Shown one piece after another: positions 12,570-26,764 of a stretch of 64,000 bases of DNA; position 1 is the stretch's first letter, and every line of letters begins with the position of its first letter. The DNA is taken from contig OZ026526.1 in assembly GCA_964019695.1 (NCBI GenBank), positions 12,855,754-12,919,753 on the forward strand. Reading direction: 5' to 3'. The position numbers and the translations under genes are program-made. Source of the DNA: Loripinus fragilis. Its lineage: Eukaryota > Mollusca > Bivalvia > Lucinida > Lucinidae. Under the pieces are notes generated by a model. The model saw only the letters and a list, made by a program, of their open reading frames with translations, made no database searches and was not told where the DNA came from.

Positions 12570-13894
12570 ATGAAATCAACTATGTTATTACCAGTAGTGG
12601 CTGTTACTCTGTTGGCTTGTAATTCATGTATTTTGGCAAATGGAAATTCACATTTGAGAAAGCGACTTAATATCATGGAGTCGAAAGTTTCATTAGATTC
12701 GATAGAGTTCAGAGAAGGTATTGAGAGACTAACAAGTTCTCTGAATCGAACATGCAATTGCAATGATAAACAAACAGACACTGATGGCACAACTTCATCT
12801 CAAGTGGACGCAGATATGGTAAAGTCGGGTAAAGCCGGACAATCGGCTAAATTCGGACAGTGATCTTGTATCTTTTGTTTTTAAATTATTGGAATGCAAA
12901 TTAAATTAACTAAGCAAACAGTGAACATCCTGATGAGACGGCTCTGAATGAGCCGTCTCATCTGGATTTTCCCTGTTTGCAAGCGTATGTCCGAATTTAC
13001 CCGCTGTCCGAAGTTACCTGACTTTACCCTATAAAGGAGATTTTGCAGGTAGCTGAGAGAGTTCGTCGTGGATTTTATAATGAAAAGAAGTTCCTCCGTC
13101 AAACACTAAGTGAGATTTCTGACAAAGTGGATGAACAAATCAAAGCTTGTGATGAGACGAATAGTAACGCTCTTGCTACGACTCGAACTCTAATAGGCGC
13201 CCTGGAACAAAGTCTGATTGACAACCTCAAGGCTTGTAAGGAGACAAATAGTAACGCTCTGGCTACAAGCGAATCTCAAATCGGCGCTCTGGAACAGAGA
13301 ATGAACGACAGATATACAAATCTAGAAAAGAAACTGAATCATGTCGAAGAATTGGTGACACTGAAGAATGAGCAATTAAAACAACAGCTTCTTAACATGG
13401 AAACAGAAATGACAACTATCAATGTACGAGATAAGCTTACTCAACAACAAATCGCAAATCTAGAAATGGAATTGATCCGTTCGCATTGTCCATTAAATAC
13501 AGATTGGGTACACGGGAATTCATGCTATAAATTAGTCAAGATGGAAGCGACGTGGTCAGAGGCGGTCAGTGAGTGTGCCAGGATGAATGGCTATCTTGTC
13601 GAAGTAAACGATCAGTCTGAAGAAGATTTTTTAAAGTCCATTAGGAAAGAAAATACCGTTTATAGGTTGTGGCTGGGAGCTTCTTTCGTTGGGAGTGAAA
13701 GACCATTTGTGTGGAAGCATTCGGGAAGGCCTGTTGCAGATGGATATACACCATGGCATGCTTTGTATGCTTCAGTTCCAGTTAATGCAAGACTGCATAT
13801 GTGCTTATACATGACTGTTTACGGTCTAAGTCATTGGTATGGCAGATTGTGCCACTCTACACTTGCATACATATGTGAGGGTAAACTTGGGTAA
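12570..13894 (+). CDS. secreted coiled-coil C-type lectin (two exons)
   Basis: Exon 1 is 12570-12818 and exon 2 is 13049-13894. Start 12570 gives a signal peptide (MKSTMLLPVVAVTLLACNSC). A coiled-coil stalk follows, containing an internal duplication of about 29 residues beginning KACDETNSNALAT and KACKETNSNALAT. The C-terminal CTLD starts at CPLNTDWVHGNSCYKL and ends WYGRLCHSTLAYICEGK; the WLGA core and four Cys positions are visible. The EPN/QPD and WND calcium-sugar motifs are absent, so Ca-dependent sugar binding is doubtful. Lectin-domain proteins of this layout are usually secreted and often act in invertebrate immunity; that role is inferred. The intron is almost wholly a MITE (12817-13029). 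The exon junction is phase 0, and without the MITE the two exons form one continuous frame. Confidence 0.75.
12817..13029. mobile_element. MITE family D, copy 2 (intronic)
   Basis: A 213-bp MITE flanked by TA duplications (12815-12816 and 13030-13031). The terminal inverted repeat GGTAAAGTCGGG supplies the splice donor GT at 12819. The acceptor AG (13047-13048, TTTTGCAG) is host exon sequence 17 nt past the MITE. It contains in-frame stops, so the host protein depends on its removal. Confidence 0.7.
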
Positions 13895-15425
13895 CTTATG
13901 CATGTCCATGGGAATCTTTGATTTTTATTTGCTAATTATATATTATAAACATCCATCTGCATTACTTGTAGCTGTTAATGCAGCCCTTATGAGTCCATAC
14001 CAAGCGCTACCATTTCGCCTGACAATTTTAATTCATGAGGGTAAGGATGTGGGTTCTGAAAATCTAAAATCATTAAAATTTTGGCCACTTAATCGCTTAC
14101 GATAACAAGTGCGGATCCAGAGGGGGGGACAGGGGGTCCGGACCCCCTCTGGAAAATCACAAATTATATGGGTTTCTATAGGGAATAAGCAATTGGACAA
14201 AGAATCTCTAAACGTTATTTTATTTAAGGGTCAGGGAGGGGGGTAATATATGTCTCAGTTTGGGTAATGTTGTAGGTATGCCTTCTTAATTTTTCTACAA
14301 TATTTCTTTTTTTAAATGCTTTCATTAGTATTAATGAATATGCAAATATCAAACTATTGGGTTAAAGTGCTGGGTCTCATCTTTTATTTGTACCAAGTTT
14401 GTTATGCTATAAAAAGTTAGAAGGTGACATAAGAGTGATGGCGTAGGTACAACCCCTTAATTTTCTACCAGTTTTCTATAATTATTCGCATGATTTTAAT
14501 GAATTTAAACTCATCTGCACATCAGACCAATGGGCAATACAATTTAGTTTGGTACCAAGTTCGGTAGTCGGTGATAGTTAACAAATGGCATATATGTATT
14601 ATTGTATAAAAAGGATGTCTGTAAAAGAAAACATGGCGACAGTTTCAAAATGAAAAGTCTGTTATAGTGAAAGCTCAGAAGACATTAGATTGTGAGAAGG
14701 GGAAAATTACACAATGATTTTCTGAAACTGCTTTATATAAGATGCAAAATGACACATGTTAGTCCTCTGACCTATATCAGAGAGCCATATTTACTTCGTT
14801 ACCCTATTAAAGTTTCAAATCATATTGTGCAAATACTAAGATATACCTTGTTCTCATTTACCGATATGCTGATTACCATAAAAGCATGGATCAGCCAGTA
14901 TACGTTCAAACAATATACCACTATGATATTACAGTTATATACGTTACTAAATTTAAATATTTTACTTTTTAATGCAGTACTATCACTAATGCAGTACTAT
15001 ACAATCACTGGGCTGCCAAAAGACCTCTAAGAGGGATTTTGTGTATTATAATTTTCTACACAAAATAATGCAAGCCACAAAATAATGTATACTAACTCTT
15101 TACCATGCAATAGCATTTTTGTCCGTTACCCTAAAATGACTGGAAATCCTTTCAAATTATCCCTTAATCTTACCTGACAATTAAATCTTTCAATTGTAAG
15201 TAAATGGCTCGCAATATGATTTTATCAAATTAAAGGACCTGTTAATATCGTTATATACGTAACCTTTTTTAACATGCACTATTTTTTTTAAAGAACATTA
15301 TCACATGTCACATGATCTAGATACTTCTTAGCAAAACACAAAACTTATGCGTTTAGTACCCAACATAAGTGTTATCCATTAAAGTGACAATAATGACAAC
15401 ATCAGTGTATAAATTGTAGAACAAT
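13895..15425. other. gene-free spacer
   Basis: No supported gene. A GC-rich imperfect palindrome near 14112-14150 (GGATCCAGAGGGGG... with GGGGTCCGGACCCC) looks like a DNA-transposon terminus. Open frames around 13839-14105 and 14692-15030 have no recognisable content. Confidence 0.4.
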
Positions 15426-16189
15426 TTTTATCATATGACGTCGCGTCTGGGAGTGAAATAACGCCATGCAATAAAATCTGTAAACCACTAGTGGTTTGTC
15501 GATTTACGGGAAACGTTATGACGTCCATAACAACGTTGCATTCATGATGACAAAATCATAACGTTTTACCGTCAGCAATGAAACTTCAAAGATATATTAA
15601 TGTCATATGATAAATAGAATCTAACATTCGTGCTCTTGTATTATTGAATTTATTAAACTCGTTGCGAAAAAGAGATAAAATGCTCGGCAAGCCTCGCATT
15701 TTATCTCTTTTCCCCAACTCGTTTAATAACTTCAATAAAACATGAGCACTCATGTAAGATCCTCTATATGAGTTTACACTGCTATTAGGTTATTCATTGC
15801 CATTTAATGCTAAAATGAAGCATGGATGATTAAAAGGAAAGATTTAAGCCTAAATAGAGGATCTTACATGAGTGCTCATGTTTTATTGAATTTATTAAAC
15901 AAGTTGGGGGAAAGAGATAAAATGCGAGGCTTGCCGAGCATTTTATCTCTTTTTCGCAACGAGTTTAATAAATTCAATAATACAAGAGCACGAATGTTAG
16001 ATTCTATTTATCATATGACAAATACTTTGAAATATCATTTCTGGCGTAAAAACGTTATAATTTTGTCATTATGTGCGCAACGTTGTTATGGACGTCATAA
16101 CGTTTCCCGAAATTCGATAAACCACTAGTGGTTTACAGATTTTATTGCATGGCGTTATTTCACTCCCAGACGCGACGTCATATGATAAA
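15426..16189. mobile_element. fold-back element with long inverted arms
   Basis: Two arms of about 340 bp (15426-15770 and 15850-16189) are near-perfect inverted copies around an unpaired centre of about 80 bp. Outer ends are TTTATCATATGACGTC and GACGTCATATGATAAA. Each arm contains its own large palindrome based on GAGATAAAATGC...GCATTTTATCTC inside AATTTATTAAAC arms, giving a nested cruciform. No coding capacity. Confidence 0.85.
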
Positions 16190-17012
16190 TCACATAAAAA
16201 TGGCATTTCAAGTTGGTGTGTTTCGGTATCAAATATGTACAAAGCATTTTTCTGAGATGCTTAAACGGTGTCTTTAATCTTACTGACACTCATGTATCTG
16301 CTTTTCTATACATGAAATGATATATACAATACACCTTTATTCACTGACTACACCTCATTTTGGATGACACAATACTATTATGTTTAAGTAGCTTAATAAG
16401 ATCTATCTAACATTGTGTAAGCCAGCTATTAAATACAACAGCTATACTGATACCATTCAGGAACAAAAACTTACTGAAAATATCTGAAATTATAGGTCAT
16501 TTCAAGCAAAGGTCGAAATCCATAAATGAAAATTTTAAACAGGCTTTTATCCTTGCCCTTTTAAAAATAAACAGAAGTGTTTTGGGAACTTAATGTTTTT
16601 GTCCTACTTATGACACACGCAAAGCATATTCTGATGGTCGGATGGCTATAATCGCTTTATGTCTTAATACTATCCAGTTCCGTGACCAACAAATACAATT
16701 TATGTTCACCTTGGTAAAATGCATAACACGAAAATATTACTGAAACATCACACTTATCACCTGTTCTGTTTGATTCTAAAATAGTATGAAGAATTGAAAC
16801 AGAAAAGCATTGTTCTTAATGTTCAATTTGTCATACATTTGAAAGAGATAGGGTTATCACTTAGAAATGTTAGTGTTACATGTTTGTAGCCATTAGCAAA
16901 ATGGATAGACTCATATGAGCTATCGGTTAAATTGTTTTGCATTATTCTATTACAGTGGAATTTTGTTTCAGATATGATAAATGTAAATGTAAAAATAGGT
17001 TTCCTTAATTTC

Positions 17013-17089
17013 AATTACATATGATGTTGGTACACATTGGAATTGCCTCATGTGGCAATTCCAATGTGTACCTACAACATATGTCAATT
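17013..17089. repeat. 77-bp palindrome
   Basis: Arms AATTACATATGATGTTGGTA and complement meet at a TCAT loop; the inner arm GGAATTGCC/GGCAATTCC is perfect. Probably a miniature fold-back element. Confidence 0.7.
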
Positions 17090-17537
17090 CAATAAATGAG
17101 CTTTTTTCACCTTTAACTTTTTCTATCACAAACTTCAACTATTTTTTATGTTTCGGTGTAATGAGCATGTAGAAATGAACACATTTTTGTGTTGTTTTGT
17201 GTGCACCTGGATGACAATAATAGCTAGCTATATTATTTACAACTAATCTTTAGATGTTTCATTGGTACAAAATGCTAAAATGGTAGTTGCCTGGTTGTAA
17301 AAGGGTTAAAACTTATTTTTCATCTAAAGGCAATGTAGTTCATATTTTTACTACTGTCTAATTACATATCTGAAATAAGGTATTTGTGGTGTCTACTGTG
17401 AGTTTGTTACTTTCCCATTGGTATCCCGGGTCAGGTGTGGTACTTGATTGTATCGATTCCTGATCTTTGCACCCTTACTTACTTTAATTCAATATTTTGC
17501 AAACTTTACCATACACGCATACAACACAATTGACCAT

Positions 17538-17728
17538 ATAGTTAACCCTGTCTAAAACGGCTACTCAAAAATAGACAAAACAAAGATGTAAATGACAAAT
17601 GGTAGCTTAATGAAGGTCGAAATCATTGCAGAATGCTCCAAGCTTTTAACCCGTATTAAGCGATAATTGGTCTTGAAAACCAAATTTTGGCCTTTTTGAG
17701 AGTGGCGTTTTAGACAGGTTTTACTGTA
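17538..17728. mobile_element. MITE family E, single copy
   Basis: Inverted ends (GTTAACCCTGTCTAAAACGG and the complement-type AGACAGGTTTTACTGTA). The interior has CATTGCAGAATGCTCC and AAGACCAA motifs shared with the repeated modules at 57950-59110, so both belong to one family. Confidence 0.65.
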
Positions 17729-19435
17729 GAGACATTGCTATACTAACTGAAATTAATATTGATTTACTTACATTTTAAAGGTTTTATATTTTGAAGTTTA
17801 CATCGCAAATTTAGATATGCATAGGTTTATCATTAGGTTCATGTACACGTTATAAACTTAGAATTTGTATTTATCATTTGTGACAATGTTTATACTGAGT
17901 AGATACTTAGTAGAGTGTCCACTCAATGCTGAATTTGGCTAGAACAGTTGACATTTTGTGACCTCCTTTTGAATCTATAGCCTTATACGTTTACAACTCA
18001 TTCAGTTCAATACATTTAATAAAGTTTTTCCCTAGCCAAATGTTTATTTGCTTATTTTCTTGTCGCTTGTATAACTCTGTATATATAGTAGTTTCATTAC
18101 TCTGTAGTTATTACTATGTGATCTTCTTAAAGGGGGAATAAAGAATCTATATATAAAATTACAAAGTACAAAGCACATTGAATAATTGAGTCTTTTTTCC
18201 TAAACGTTGGACCCATCAACATTTTCCCAAAAATTGTTATATAGCTAATTAATATGGTCAAAAATCGTCTTATTGATCAGTTTAAACAGAATTGGTATAA
18301 TTCTGAATTTGACCTTTTAAAGTGTTTGAATTTCAGAACTTTCAAACAAAAAGATGGTTTTGAAAACTATTTAATTGTGTTACCTACAGATTTTAGAGTT
18401 TCTTTCAGTAAATTTATGTGCATTTAAATCACAAATTGCATATTAAAAAGGCAGATAATTAGGCATTGCAGGAGATAACAGAATTTGCAACCTGTGTAAC
18501 AATGCAGAATTAGGTGAACAGCATCAATATGTTTTGATTTTTTTACTACTGTGGAATTCTATTAAAACACAACATACAAAAGCACCATGATCTTTTTAAT
18601 GTTTTGGAGTATTATACTATTCTTCGTATCGCTAAATTTTGTAAAATCATTTAAGCATTGTTTGAATACCATTGTTCCAAGTGTATCTTCCAAATTTTAC
18701 ACCAGATGATTATAAGTTCTAAGTTTTGGACATTGCAAATTTGAAAATCAGTGCAAACCTGGTTAAGTCTGTTCTTAACTCTCTACTCCATGATATCGCC
18801 TCTTGGCCCCTTTGACGTATACTGTGTATTTAAAAATATCATGGTAAATAGAGCATTTGCTCCTTTGAGCAAATGCTCCTTTTTGCATAATATTTTCAAA
18901 AGTATTCAAACCTTACTTATTTTTTTTAATATTTTGCAATCTGGTCAAAAAATAGGAAATGATGTCATGATCTAAAAGTAGCATATGGAGTAAAGGGTTA
19001 AACACTTTAACGAGGTTGTCTATATGTGAACCATAATCCATATAAAACCATAATCCATATTTAAACCAATTTTATCATTTTGGAGAGCAACTGTACTAAC
19101 CAATTTCGTGTCAGAATCCTTTGACTCAATCCTATATACATGCTAATTTGTAGTTCACCACTTGTTTATTCTATGTTCTATTTATTTTTATGTTTAATTC
19201 TCATATGTCTTGAATAAAACTTTGACTTGACTCGAAATATTTTTGCTCTACAGCGAAGATCCAAAAAAGGGTATGTTCACTCAAGTAAAATTAATGAATA
19301 CCAATTATATACATGTCCTTTACTTCTCTCATACTTTCTATGCTACGACTACCTGCATGTAGCTTGTGAATAAAGTATGTACTTGTATTTGTATTCGCAA
19401 AATGTATGGATGATATAGAAAAATGATGGCCATGT

Positions 19436-22308
<2,873 letters not shown>

Positions 22309-22314
22309 TGCGAG
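22309..22314 (+). repeat. target-site duplication, left (TGCGAG)
   Basis: Identical to 42647-42652. Together they fix the exact ends of the Polinton. Confidence 0.9.
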
Positions 22315-22776
22315 AGTAGTAATGGGGGGCACTCTGGCCCCATTTTTTTTAAGCCTGAAAAGAACTTAGAATTTTTCAGGCTAAAAAAATGGGGCCATAG
22401 ATGCCACCCCTGGTAGGCTTGAGTGACTAGCTGTGAATAACTTAGTTTATTTTAGGGGTATTTTGGTTGGGTCTATGATTGTGATAGTTTCCTGGTCATA
22501 TTTACTGGTTGGGTTGTGATTATGATAGTTTCCTGGGCTGTTGGGAAATAACTTAGTCATTTTTGAGGGGGACAAAGGTTCTGCTGTGGTGATATATAAA
22601 ATAACTTAGTTAAATTCAACTTTGAAGATAACTTAGTCATTTTAGGGGATATAGTATGTGGTGCTATATGGTGTGTGTAATAGTCAAGGCTACTTAGTAC
22701 CATGCGTCTTAGAGTCTCTTGGACAATCAAGACCTCAACTCCTAGAGGCATCACTCTGTAGCATTAACTAGTGGAT
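22315..22776 (+). repeat. Polinton left terminal inverted repeat
   Basis: About 460 bp matching the complement of 42187-42646. Inside: a terminal hairpin (about 22336-22395) with GGCCCCATTTTTTT/AAAAAAATGGGGCC arms and inner AGCCTGAAAA/TTTTTCAGGCT arms; five ACTTAGT motifs (four as TAACTTAGT); and two direct copies of a roughly 30-bp block ending GATAGTTTCCTGG. Such repeats are candidate integrase or terminal-protein recognition sites. Confidence 0.93.
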
Positions 22777-22818
22777 ATTATTTAGCAAGTTTAGTGGTAT
22801 TCTTTCTAGGAAAGTGGT

Positions 22819-22834
22819 AGCCCTGAAAAGGGCT
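22819..22834 (-). promoter_or_regulatory. histone-type 3' stem-loop, gene 1
   Basis: Read leftward it is AGCCCTTTTCAGGGCT: a 6-bp stem with loop TTTC, flanked 5' by ACAAAC and 3' by ACCAC, 24 nt past the stop codon. A purine-rich element (AGAAAGAAT) begins about 12 nt further on. This matches the histone mRNA stem-loop plus histone downstream element layout. No AATAAA follows. Confidence 0.75.
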
Positions 22835-22858
22835 GTTTGTTGATTGTCTTGGTGATTT

Positions 22859-23254
22859 TTAGCATTTCCTCTTAGTAATTCTAATTTTCTTAGTTGCTTT
22901 TCCAACTCCTACGTTTTGACTGGTGTCTTGATCATTTGTCGTAATGTCAAGTCTTATGGGAATCTGGATGGATGGCATCTCTAAAGGTTGCTGCTGTGCA
23001 CGTTGCTGAGACAATTCTTCTAAGTTCTTCACTCTAAATCTTAACTCATTTAGTTCCTTGAGTAAGACTTCAATGACTTGAGTCTTTGACTGTTGTTTTT
23101 GCAGCATCTGTTGAACATGTTGAGGTATATACGCTGAGGATGTTTGTGGCGTATAATACTGTTGTGTCGTATCGCTAGCAAATGTCTCATTCACTACTGA
23201 TAGCAAAAGGTCAGGATTGTTGATCATATCATCTATTGTCAGTGATGGCTCCAT
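22859..23254 (-). CDS. Q-rich coiled-coil protein, Polinton left gene 1
   Basis: 131 residues starting at ATG 23254, about 36 nt downstream of a leftward TATA box. I do not recognise the family. Visible features: an acidic/hydrophobic N-terminus (MEPSLTIDDMINNPDLLLSV), a Gln-rich middle, a predicted coiled coil with regular Leu/Val spacing at about 45-85, and a basic C-terminus (KATKKIRITKRK) that could be a nuclear signal. It is transcribed divergently from the gene at 23509 through a 254-bp shared promoter and ends in a histone-type stem-loop. A dimerising nuclear or regulatory protein is possible but only inferred. Confidence 0.7.
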   Translation of the reverse strand: MEPSLTIDDMINNPDLLLSVVNETFASDTTQQYYTPQTSSAYIPQHVQQMLQKQQSKTQVIEVLLKELNELRFRVKNLEELSQQRAQQQPLEMPSIQIPIRLDITTNDQDTSQNVGVGKATKKIRITKRKC

Positions 23255-23508
23255 GATTATGAATGGTGAAAGTGTAGTGTGTTCAAGCCTTTTATACTTG
23301 TCAAGCGGATTGACCTAGTTTAAAGTTCCCGCGTTTCAAGAAATCAAGTCAACTCTGATTGGGTGAAAATAAATGAACTGACCAATCAGTGTATTGTTGC
23401 TCTCTCTAGCGTAGGAGTTCAATGTAGGTCAATCTCTTTGAAAACTATAAAAGCTCGTTTCAAAACTCAAATTTGTATTCTGTTTTTGTGTTAAACAACA
23501 ACAACGAA
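23255..23508. promoter_or_regulatory. bidirectional promoter of Polinton left genes
   Basis: Leftward: TATA at 23290-23296, the box TAGGTCAATC at 23308-23317 (complement), and an E2F-like TTCCCGCG at 23326-23333. Rightward: CCAAT at 23382-23386, CTCTCTCTAGCG near 23401, TAGGTCAATC at 23425-23434 and TATAAAA at 23446-23452. An inverted CCAAT (ATTGG) lies near 23358. The arrangement resembles a divergent histone gene pair promoter. Confidence 0.7.
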
Positions 23509-23854
23509 ATGGCTTGCAATTTGGATTCGCGTTTGGAGCAATTGGAGGAGCAGGGCAAGACTATGGTTGATGCTACTAGGAGGTTACTGGAGACAGTGAA
23601 TGCTGTGAAGGATACAGGCGAACTTCTTCTGCAAATGATTGAGAAACATCAAAAGATGTTGGGGATGAGTCGAAGGGTCGAAAATTTGATTAATGATGCG
23701 AAAATGGAAGTGAAGGTGGAGACTATCAGTGACGAGGAGGAAGATTGGGGGGATAATTCTTCTCCCACACCTCAGCCTTCTGAGGATTGGGATGCGGAGA
23801 ATGACCATCCACCCTTCTACATCCCAGTGAGAAGAACTATAACTGTAGAACAGT

Positions 23855-26513
23855 CACGCTTAGGGATGTCAGTTACAACGCAAGGTGGTTCTAGACGACA
23901 ATTCGTTACAGGCTCATGACGACTGCTTGCCTGTGCTGGACGACAGGTAACGGGTTTTAGATGACAGATTTAGGGTTTTGGACGACAGTGGAAAGGGGCA
24001 ACACACACAGACGCCGCAGAAAATGATAATATAGTGTGCTTGGATATTTTAAATAATTTCTGTCATATTAGTGTTTGTAAGTTCGACATTAGAAGTACAA
24101 ACACCATAGATATTTGTAGATAAATTGTAAAACTCTGGTCTGGAAAAGAAACTTCAGAAATATGTAATTTGTGATTAATTACTTGCGTTCCCATCATGAA
24201 ATAAGCATAAATGGTCAGACAGTAGATCTCACATGATTTTTCAGTCAATTTTAACATGTCCTTTTTTTTAAAAAAAAACTGAAAACCTCAAAATTTCATT
24301 TTTCTACAGTTACTGGTTAGAGACGACTGTGTAACAGGCAATAGACGACGTCAGTTTTTCTGTAACAGATGTGAGACGACATTTTTCTTTCTTTCAAGAA
24401 CACTTGAGTAGATCTTAATACTGCTCTGAAGCCTATTCAACGCCTGAAGAAGTAGTTTAGCATTGTGCGACCTCCAATCGAATGTGCATACCAAGCCCCA
24501 GGTAATCAGAAGAATTTAAAGGTCAATACCATATATGGGATTTGCGGGATTTTAGTCTTCTGGTTCCAGAGAATGTTTAAAGGCGTTTTTGACCTTGCAT
24601 GGCGGCATCTTGGCCACAAGACCAAAAAGCTAGTGAGTATGATCAGGAAATACTACAATCATAAACTCCAGACCAACCCATTCCATCGTGAGGAAGAACC
24701 ACTGAACATTTACAGTAACCAGATATCTGTAAGACAATAAAAGCAAAGCTACCAGTTCTCTCTTCCTCTTCAAGATAATTGCAAAACTAGGAAGGGCGCA
24801 AAGTAATGCATACCAAAACAAAGACAAACACAGAACCCCCATGATGAGAAGTACATTCAACAAGAGAATCACCACCTCAGAACGGACAGAGGCCTAAGCA
24901 ACGGAGGTGGGGGCTTAAATGCATTTTAAGATTATTCGAATAACTTTCGTCCCTCCATCCTAAGGAGCCCCAATTGAAAATCGATTGGGATTGTAGTTTC
25001 AAAGGAGATGTTTGAAAATGTTGACGAATAGACAGACAGATGGAGGCTGTAGTCGTTTGTATACTATTTGCTCACCTCGGAGCTTTCAGCTTTGGTTAGC
25101 CTAAAACGATATTTTATTCGACCATGTATGATATGTGACTTACACTTTATCAGACCTGGAGCTGATTAAGGGCAATTGCGGGTAATACTTTCCACATTAA
25201 AATCTTTTTAATTGTTTGCATATAGTTTGTTTTATGTATGGACTGTCAATGGATATGTCACCACACTCAATTTTTTTTATAATCGCACATGGAAGTTTTC
25301 AGCATCTTACAAATTTTCTGAAAAATATCCAAGTCCTTGATATTAAGCTAAATATTCTTAATCGCCATCCAGCTTCTTTATTTTAATTTTGGCTCATGAC
25401 CTCAAGCTTTCAAGAAAATGTGAAAATGTATTTGTTTCCAAAGCCATGTCAAGGTACTGCAAGATATATTTTGGCTATTCCCCCATAAAAAAATTTCGAT
25501 TTTAGAGTAAATTATATATTAAAAAAATCTGACATTAAAAAATGTATTTATTGTTTTTATTTCATGGACTATCACTTGGCATTTTAGAAAAAAGACAAAA
25601 AAATTGGGGCCACCAGTTATCCCTGCCCCCACAAATTTCGAGAATAATTTAATATAAAGCCTTCAGGAGTGTTTTTTTTGTCATTTATATCATTCCATTT
25701 TTCTTTTATGAAGTAATTTTGCATTACAAGAGGAAAAAAGTAAAAGAAAAAAGAACAGTTTGTTATAAGTGCCCACCTTTGAATCGACCCTGGTCCTCTG
25801 GTTCCAAAGTCTGACAAGCTAAGCACAAGGCCACGATGTCAAGTTGTGCAGGGCTTGAAATAACAGTGCATAATTCTAGTCCTCAGCCATATTCGTAATT
25901 GCATACAGGGTAAATGACAATTCACCCTCAGTCAAAACAGAATATTCTTCAGTGTAAGATATATTTAATAAACCCATCACTGTCGTCTCCACCTGCTACG
26001 CTGTCGACAATAACCTGTAACAAAATATTTGCAGTCGTTACACATCTGTAACATGGAAAAATGACTGCAGTAAATTCGTTTTGGTTTTAAAAACGCGTTC
26101 GTCTAAAGTAAAACAGAGTTATAAGAAAAATCTTTCTTGGTCTATGTGCTAGACAGTGCAATGTCTAATCACATCAAGTCATAAAATGTTCAAAAAAAAC
26201 GAAAGTAAAAGTACTAAATAAGGATATGAGGACATGTGTAGTAGTAAAATACAGATTCAAGAATAATAAAGTATCATATACGCGTAAACTGGATACAGTA
26301 GCCATGCTCTACAGGATTGATTAAGTTTAGATAAGTGTCGTGGATAAATATACAAAGACAAAAAAAGATACTTGCGTTTTATTGTGTCTTAAGTCTCCCT
26401 AAAACGATACATATTCAATAAAACAAACCTATATTTAGAAATATTTCGTCCGGCACCCGTAACACACTGTCGTCCAGAACCACCTTGCGTTGTAACAGAC
26501 ATCCCTAAGCGTG
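23855..26513. mobile_element. nested TIR transposon, 2,659 bp
   Basis: Inverted termini of about 50 bp begin CACGCTTAGGGATGTC at 23855 and end with the complement at 26513. They are flanked by a 5-bp duplication ACAGT (23850-23854 and 26514-26518). The subterminal region is rich in GACGACA motifs (23893-23990, also 24325-24390). CAC ends with a 5-bp duplication are typical of Transib, but no transposase is seen, so the superfamily is tentative. It holds a copy of the exon-like segment at 11290-11445. Confidence 0.85.
24465..24875 (+). repeat. exon-like dispersed segment, copy 2
   Basis: An open frame (24465-24740) with a hydrophobic stretch and a tail similar to that readable at 11290-11445; similarity continues to about 24780. 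It sits within the nested transposon, so it is probably captured or repeat sequence rather than a gene of the Polinton. Confidence 0.45.
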
Positions 26514-26608
26514 ACAGTGGGCTTTGCGATGCCCTGCCTGTGGTGGCCGCCCCAGTAGATGCCCCTGCTCCTAAATTTTTGCCTTTGTGGTAATATAACC
26601 ACCAAACC

Positions 26609-26624
26609 GGCCCTTTTCAGGGCC
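26609..26624 (+). promoter_or_regulatory. histone-type 3' stem-loop, gene 2
   Basis: GGCCCTTTTCAGGGCC with 5' flank CCAAACC and 3' flank ACCCA, an essentially perfect match to the metazoan histone stem-loop. AAGAAAGAAT (a histone-downstream-element-like purine block) starts at 26637. It lies 34 nt past the TAA of the interrupted gene at 23509. Confidence 0.85.
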
Positions 26625-26764
26625 ACCCATTTCTTCAAGAAAGAATAACTTAATATGTTGCACTTAGTTTTGTATGTAAGGCTATGCCTAAGATATGTGT
26701 GATTGTAGTATTTCCTAACCATGTTCACAGTAATGGGGTGATTATTGCGTGATCTTTAAATGGA

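Larger units (their letters stand above)
23509..26574 (+). pseudogene. coiled-coil/acidic protein gene split by a nested transposon
   Basis: The reading frame starts at ATG 23509 (the upstream ATG at 23473 lies at the expected transcription start, so is unlikely). N-terminal coiled coil (about 4-55), then an acidic stretch (SDEEEDWGDN) and a Pro-rich segment. At 23854 the frame runs into a 2,659-bp transposon (23855-26513) and stops inside it at 23919. The remaining host-element sequence resumes at 26519 and, taken in the same frame, gives a short Cys-rich tail ending at TAA 26572-26574, 34 nt before a histone-type stem-loop. The disruption is therefore an insertion in the last part of the gene. 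Family unknown. Confidence 0.75.

Noticed and set aside
26435..26728. Leftward 97-codon open frame at the edge of the nested transposon
   Set aside because: It crosses the transposon terminus, the target duplication and the histone-type stem-loop, all of which have better explanations.
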